Assembly (NCBI GenBank): GCA_964526295.1
Contig: CAZGKW010000078.1
Location: 1 to 9,780, forward strand
DNA from: CAZGKW01 sp964526295
GTDB lineage: Bacteria > Planctomycetota > Phycisphaerae > FEN-1346
DNA: 9,780 nucleotides
Reading direction: 5' to 3'
Made by a program: the position numbers and the translations under genes
The notes under the pieces: model-generated
Database searches by the model: none
Told to the model about the DNA's origin: nothing
Seen by the model: only the letters and a program-made list of their open reading frames with translations
Shown here: piece after piece, positions 6,587-9,780 of the stretch
Position numbering within the stretch: the first letter of the stretch is position 1
Layout of the letters: each line of letters starts with the position of its first letter

Positions 6587-7806
6587 TGGCCCAGACCGAA
6601 GCGGCTTCAGCCGACAAGCGCGAAATCCTCGAAGGCGCCATGGCCGTGGCCCACGCTGTGGCCCGGTGCCGACCCGAGGTCGTCGCCGCCTACCCCATCA
6701 CCCCCCAGACGCACATCTCCGAGGAGCTGTCGCAGATTGTGGCCGACGGCGACCTCGACGCCGAGTTCGTCAAGGTCGAGAGCGAGTTCGGCGCCGCCAG
6801 CGTCGTCCTCGGCGCCAGCGCCGCCGGGGCCCGGGCCTACACGGCCACCTCCAGCCAGGGCCTCCTGCTGATGAGCGAGGTCCTGTGGAACATCGCCGGC
6901 ATGCGCCTGCCGGTCGTCCTGGCGTGCGCGAACCGCTCCATCTCGGCCCCCCTCTCGATCTGGTGCGACCACCAGGACGCCGAGGCCATCCGCGATTGCG
7001 GCATCATCCAGCTCTATGCCGAGGACAGCCAGGAGGCCTGCGACCAGCACGTCATCGCGTTCAAGGTGGCCGAGGACCGGCGGGTCCTCCTGCCGGCGAT
7101 GGTCAACCTCGACGGGTTCCTCCTGACCCACGTCTTCGAGCCGACCGAGCTCCCCGACCAGGCCCTGTGCGATACGTTCCTCGGCCCCTACGAGCCCGTC
7201 CTGAAGCTCGACCCGGCCGACCCCATGACGTTCGGGGCGTTTACAGAACCCGATAAGTGTATGGAAGGCCGGTGGATGGTCCACGATGCGTGCCGCCGGG
7301 GCCTGGAGGTCATCCAGGAGGTCTCGGACGCGTTCGAGGAGGTCTTCGGGCGGCCCTCGGGCGGGCTCCTCGAAGAATATAAGAGCGCCGACGCCGAGAC
7401 GGTCATGATCGCCAAGGGCTCCCTCTGCGGCACGATCAAGGACGTCGTCGACGAGATGCGAGGCGAGGGGAAGAAGGTCGGCCTCGTACGCATCAAGACC
7501 TATCGCCCTTGGCCGAACGAGGCGCTCCGGGAGGCCCTCCGGGGCGCCAAGCGGGTCGCCGTCGTCGAGCGCGGGGCGAGCTTCGGCGCCGGAGGCGTCA
7601 TGACCCCCGAAGTCAAGGAGACGCTCTTCGACGCCGGCCGGGCCGTCCCGGTGAGCGGCTTCTGCGTCCAGCTCGGCGGCCGCGAAGTCCCCCCGGACGG
7701 CATCCGGGAGATCTTCGACCGCGTCGCCAAGGGCGAAAAGCAGACCGAGTACGAATACTTCCGCCTGAAGGAGGAGCTCCTCCCGGACCTCGTCCCGGGG
7801 GCGTGA
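6586..7806 (+). CDS. porA: Pyruvate/2-oxoacid:ferredoxin oxidoreductase, alpha subunit
   Basis: Alpha subunit (406 residues, normal for PorA). It packs against the beta subunit to form the thiamine diphosphate active site. Visible signatures are AAYPITPQTHISEEL (residues 34-48), FVKVESEFGAASVVLGASAAG (61-81), TATSSQGLLLMSEVLWNIAG (86-105) and RSISAPLSIWCDHQD (117-131). The C-terminal domain includes KVGLVRIKTYRPWP followed by VAVVERGASFGAGG, the transketolase C-terminal-like domain II of the family. The ATG at 6586 overlaps the porD stop (TGATG) and has GGAGGAG (6574-6580) 5 nt upstream. A longer in-frame reading from 6397 overlaps porD and is rejected. In most such operons porB follows at once. 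Here about 795 bp of foreign-looking DNA intervene, and no U-tailed terminator is seen directly after the stop. Confidence 0.92.
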   Translation: MAQTEAASADKREILEGAMAVAHAVARCRPEVVAAYPITPQTHISEELSQIVADGDLDAEFVKVESEFGAASVVLGASAAGARAYTATSSQGLLLMSEVLWNIAGMRLPVVLACANRSISAPLSIWCDHQDAEAIRDCGIIQLYAEDSQEACDQHVIAFKVAEDRRVLLPAMVNLDGFLLTHVFEPTELPDQALCDTFLGPYEPVLKLDPADPMTFGAFTEPDKCMEGRWMVHDACRRGLEVIQEVSDAFEEVFGRPSGGLLEEYKSADAETVMIAKGSLCGTIKDVVDEMRGEGKKVGLVRIKTYRPWPNEALREALRGAKRVAVVERGASFGAGGVMTPEVKETLFDAGRAVPVSGFCVQLGGREVPPDGIREIFDRVAKGEKQTEYEYFRLKEELLPDLVPGA

Positions 7807-7814
7807 AACGGCCC

Positions 7815-7942
7815 TTGACGCAGGGGCCGCCGAGGACGCTGAGAAAGAAACTCAGCAACAAAGTTGGCTTCGTATTGGTTTCTTGAACTGAATCTTGAAT
7901 CGGAGGCCGCTCTCTGTGATCTCTGCGGCCTCTGCGTTGAAA
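7815..7942. repeat. Dispersed-type repeat with imperfect terminal inverted repeats of 9-nt periodicity
   Basis: The right arm consists of three 9-mers in a row: CTCTGTGAT (7912-7920), CTCTGCGGC (7921-7929) and CTCTGCGTT (7930-7938). The left arm, about 7818-7844 (GACGCAGGG-GCCGCCGAG-GACGCTGAG in 9-mers), matches the reverse complement of the right arm at about 20 of 27 positions. The core is much less GC-rich than the flanks and contains a perfect hairpin, GCTGAG (7838-7843) / CTCAGC (7851-7856) with an A-rich loop. The CTCTGYGNN pattern resembles the 'CTCTGCGTCTCTGCGG' type repeats I recall from many environmental bacterial genomes; that is memory, not a search. It begins 8 nt after the porA stop. 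No transposase or clear target duplication is visible. The element may form a long hairpin in the transcript. Confidence 0.6.
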
Positions 7943-7983
7943 TGGCGAGCCAAGGAGGCAGGGCACGCATCGGGGGGCCGCCG

Positions 7984-8498
7984 ATGGCGGAGGCGAACGA
8001 CGGAGTGGCCGAGCGGCCCGTCGCCGCGATCGTGTGCGATGCCTGTGGGAGGGAGGTCCCGCCCCGGGCCGAGACGCACGACCTCGACGACGGGTACACC
8101 TGCTGTGCCGCCTGCTGGGACACCCTCGGGGCCGTGGGGGCCCTGGCCGCAGCCCGGGCGGCCGAGGCGGCGCCGCCTCCGGAGAGGACCGGCCGGCGGC
8201 CCCGCACAAGGGCCTGCCGACGAAGAATCGCACGAGCGGCCTGGCGATCGCCTCGCTGGTCCTTGGCATCCTGAGCCTCGTGCTCGGCTGCGTCCTCGTG
8301 GGCGTCGTCACGGGAGCCGTCGCCATGGTCTGCGGGGCCGGCGCCCGCAACGACATCCGCCGCAGCCGCGGGAAGGTCGAAGGCAAAGGGATGGCGACGG
8401 CGGGGCTGATCATGGGATGCATCAGCGTCGGATGGGGCCTTTTGTGGGCCTTGCTGTTGCTGAGCGGCACGATACCTTGGTTTTTCGCGCCGCCATGA
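7984..8498 (+). pseudogene. Zinc-ribbon plus DUF4190 membrane protein, split by a frameshift
   Basis: Two overlapping frames encode halves of one protein. The first, from ATG 7984 (MAEANDGVAERP), has a zinc-ribbon pattern C18-x2-C21 ... C41-x2-C44 and then an Ala/Pro-rich linker. The second, one base back (-1), reads GLPTKNRTSG and then two hydrophobic segments typical of DUF4190: GLAIASLVLGILSLVLG... and MATAGLIMGCISVGWGLLWA. A conserved-looking ARNDIRRSRGKVEGKG loop lies between them. It stops at 8496-8498. The switch must fall somewhere between about 8130 and 8210. A lost base in the GGGGG run at 8136-8140 is one option. The cause could be a real mutation or a sequencing error. Upstream in-frame ATG 7942 is possible. 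The only good Shine-Dalgarno (AAGGAGG, 7952-7958) is 25 nt from ATG 7984, so the start is uncertain. Function unknown; it has no evident tie to the oxidoreductase. Confidence 0.65.
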
Positions 8499-8601
8499 GC
8501 GGCGGCGGACGCATGGAGGCGGGGCCATGTGCCTCGCGACAAACGCTGCAACATCTGCGCTGAGAGACCGGCGCCGGACAAACTGAAACGGAGGACGTAA
8601 C

Positions 8602-9591
8602 GTGGCATCACCTATGACGTTTGACTATTCCGACCGCGTCCTGAAACCCGGCTACACCTCGTGCCTCGGATGCGGCGAGGCCCTGGCCATGCGCATCGTC
8701 GCCCAGGCCGCCGGCCCGGACTCCATCTTCACCAACTGCACGGGGTGCTCCGAAATCTTCACCTCCCGCTACCCCCAGTCCTCCTGGGCCGCCCCCTGGA
8801 TCCACAGCCTCTTCGAGAACTCGGCGGCCGTCGCTTCCGGCGTCCACGCCGCCTTGAGGCACAAGGGCAAGCTCAAGGACGTCAACGTCATCTCCACCGG
8901 CGGCGACGGCGGCACCGCCGACATCGGCCTCCAGTGCCTCTCCGGGGCGTTCGAGCGCGGCGACGACATGCTTTACGTCTGCTGGGACAACGAAGCCTAC
9001 ATGAACACGGGCATCCAGCGGTCCAGCCTGACGCCCCTAGACGCCGCCACGACGACCAGCCCCGCCGGCGAGGTCTCCTGGGGCAACGACCGGCCCAAAA
9101 AGGACGTGCCGGCCATCATGGCCGCCCACAACATCCCCTACGTGGCGGTGGGCTCGTGCGGCTACTACCGCGAGTTGCCGCGGCTCGTCAAGAAGGCCCT
9201 CGACATTCGCGGTCCGAAATATCTCCAGATCCACGCCGTCTGCCCGCTCGGGTGGCGAAGCGACCCGGCCAAGTCGTGCGAGATCGCACGGGCCGCCTTC
9301 GAGACCGGCTGCTACCCGCTCTACGAGATCATCGAGGGCGAGACGAAGCCCCATCGCCCCCCGAAGACCGGCTGGCGGCGGGTCGAGGACTACCTCAAGC
9401 CCCAGGGCCGGTTCCGGCACCTGTTCCGGGCGGCCGACGGCGAGAAGCAGGTCCTGAGGATCCAGGCCCTCGCCGCCGCCAACATCCGCAAGTACTGGGG
9501 CGAGCAGTCCGTCCCCGACTTCGCCAAGGAAGCCGAGGTCAAGGTCGCCGAGATGCAGCAGGCCGCCGAGGCCGAGACCGTCGAGGCCTGA
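8602..9591 (+). CDS. porB: Pyruvate/2-oxoacid:ferredoxin oxidoreductase, beta subunit
   Basis: Catalytic beta subunit (329 residues) that binds thiamine diphosphate and one [4Fe-4S] cluster. The thiamine diphosphate motif runs from GDGGT (residues 101-105) to CWDNEAYMNTG (127-137), with N130 as the metal-coordinating Asn. Cluster cysteines by family position are C21 and C24 (SCLGCGEALAMR), C49 (NCTGCSEIFTSRYP) and C214 (HAVCPLGW). AAPWIHSLFENSAAVASGVHAA (63-84) is a strong PorB signature. The C-terminal 40 residues are charged and Ala/Glu-rich. A GTG start at 8602 is preferred because GGAGG (8590-8594) is 7 nt upstream; the next ATG at 8614 is 19 nt away. The 103-nt gap before it has no clear promoter, so it probably depends on read-through from the por promoters across the inserted DNA. 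Confidence 0.93.
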   Translation: MASPMTFDYSDRVLKPGYTSCLGCGEALAMRIVAQAAGPDSIFTNCTGCSEIFTSRYPQSSWAAPWIHSLFENSAAVASGVHAALRHKGKLKDVNVISTGGDGGTADIGLQCLSGAFERGDDMLYVCWDNEAYMNTGIQRSSLTPLDAATTTSPAGEVSWGNDRPKKDVPAIMAAHNIPYVAVGSCGYYRELPRLVKKALDIRGPKYLQIHAVCPLGWRSDPAKSCEIARAAFETGCYPLYEIIEGETKPHRPPKTGWRRVEDYLKPQGRFRHLFRAADGEKQVLRIQALAAANIRKYWGEQSVPDFAKEAEVKVAEMQQAAEAETVEA

Positions 9592-9639
9592 ACGGCAAAG
9601 GCCCGAGTGCCTGGGCCTGCCCTGAGCGAGTCCCGCGGT

Positions 9640-9707
9640 GCCTTCCTCCACTCGGCGCCTTCCTTCACTCCGCGCCTTCCTCCACTCCGCGCCTTCCTCC
9701 ACTCCGC
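9640..9707. repeat. Four tandem copies of a 17-bp repeat
   Basis: Units begin at 9640, 9657, 9674 and 9691. Copies 3 and 4 are identical (GCCTTCCTCCACTCCGC). Copy 2 has one T for C in the middle, and copy 1 has one G for C near its end. The array starts 48 nt after the porB stop. On the minus strand each unit contains GGAGG or a close variant, but no gene follows. There are no spacers, so it is not CRISPR. Confidence 0.85.
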
Positions 9708-9720
9708 GCGGCGGGCGCTC

Positions 9721-9756
9721 TAAAAGAAAGCGCGGCGGGCAGTCCTGCCCGCCGCG
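9721..9756 (-). terminator. Intrinsic terminator for a minus-strand gene right of the window
   Basis: CGCGGCGGGCAG (9731-9742) and CTGCCCGCCGCG (9745-9756) form a perfect GC-rich stem with a tiny loop. On the minus strand the stem is followed by CTTTCTTTTA (9730-9721), a good U-rich tail. On the plus strand AAGGGAAGG follows, which is not U-rich. So it best fits a convergent gene beyond 9780, though the hairpin may also protect or end the porB transcript. Confidence 0.65.
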
Positions 9757-9780
9757 AAGGGAAGGACTTCGAAACGCGGG

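Noticed and set aside
7984..8274. Programmed -1 frameshifting in the zinc-ribbon/DUF4190 gene
   Set aside because: I found no in-frame X-XXY-YYZ slippery heptamer in the overlap; a one-base loss or a sequencing error is simpler.
9640..9707. CRISPR array
   Set aside because: The 17-bp units are directly adjacent without spacers, and no cas genes are present.

Overview
The window comes from a GC-rich bacterium. It carries a four-subunit pyruvate/2-oxoacid:ferredoxin oxidoreductase, which points to an anaerobic or facultatively anaerobic lifestyle. The combination of very high GC, this enzyme and a GT4/GH-like fusion glycosyltransferase would suit an uncultured Planctomycetota-like lineage, but that placement is a low-confidence impression from gene style. 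No marker gene is present.

Layout. Positions 78-4907 hold a three-gene minus-strand operon. In transcription order it is an 815-residue glycosyltransferase fused to an alpha/alpha-barrel-like domain (2460-4907), a mannose-1-phosphate guanylyltransferase (1324-2460, overlapping by one base as TGATG), and a second GT4-like glycosyltransferase (78-1307). A minus-strand sigma-70-type promoter lies at 4973-5001. A divergent intergenic region of about 750 bp (4908-5655) follows. It contains that promoter, two tandem plus-strand sigma-70-type promoters with ideal 17-bp spacers (5431-5459 and 5508-5536), a palindrome between them, and interleaved inverted repeats at 5085-5119.

Positions 5656-9591 hold a plus-strand por operon in the order gamma, delta, alpha, beta (porG, porD, porA, porB). 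It is interrupted between porA and porB by about 800 bp. That insert holds a repeat element of roughly 130 bp with imperfect terminal inverted repeats of 9-nt periodicity, and then a frameshifted zinc-ribbon/DUF4190 membrane protein gene. After porB come four tandem 17-bp repeats and a strong hairpin whose U-rich tail serves the minus strand, so a convergent gene probably lies just right of the window.

How the genes work together. ManC would make GDP-mannose, and the two flanking glycosyltransferases are the natural users of it. This suggests synthesis of a mannose-containing oligosaccharide or glycoconjugate. Both glycosyltransferases lack the normal second Glu of the GT4 EX7E motif. The Por subunits together would interconvert pyruvate and acetyl-CoA plus CO2 with ferredoxin as electron carrier. 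I see no functional link between the two operons beyond the shared divergent promoter region. I did not find a clear new defence or mobile system. The least ordinary items are the atypical mannose/glycosyltransferase module, the cargo splitting porA from porB, and the 9-nt-periodic repeat element.
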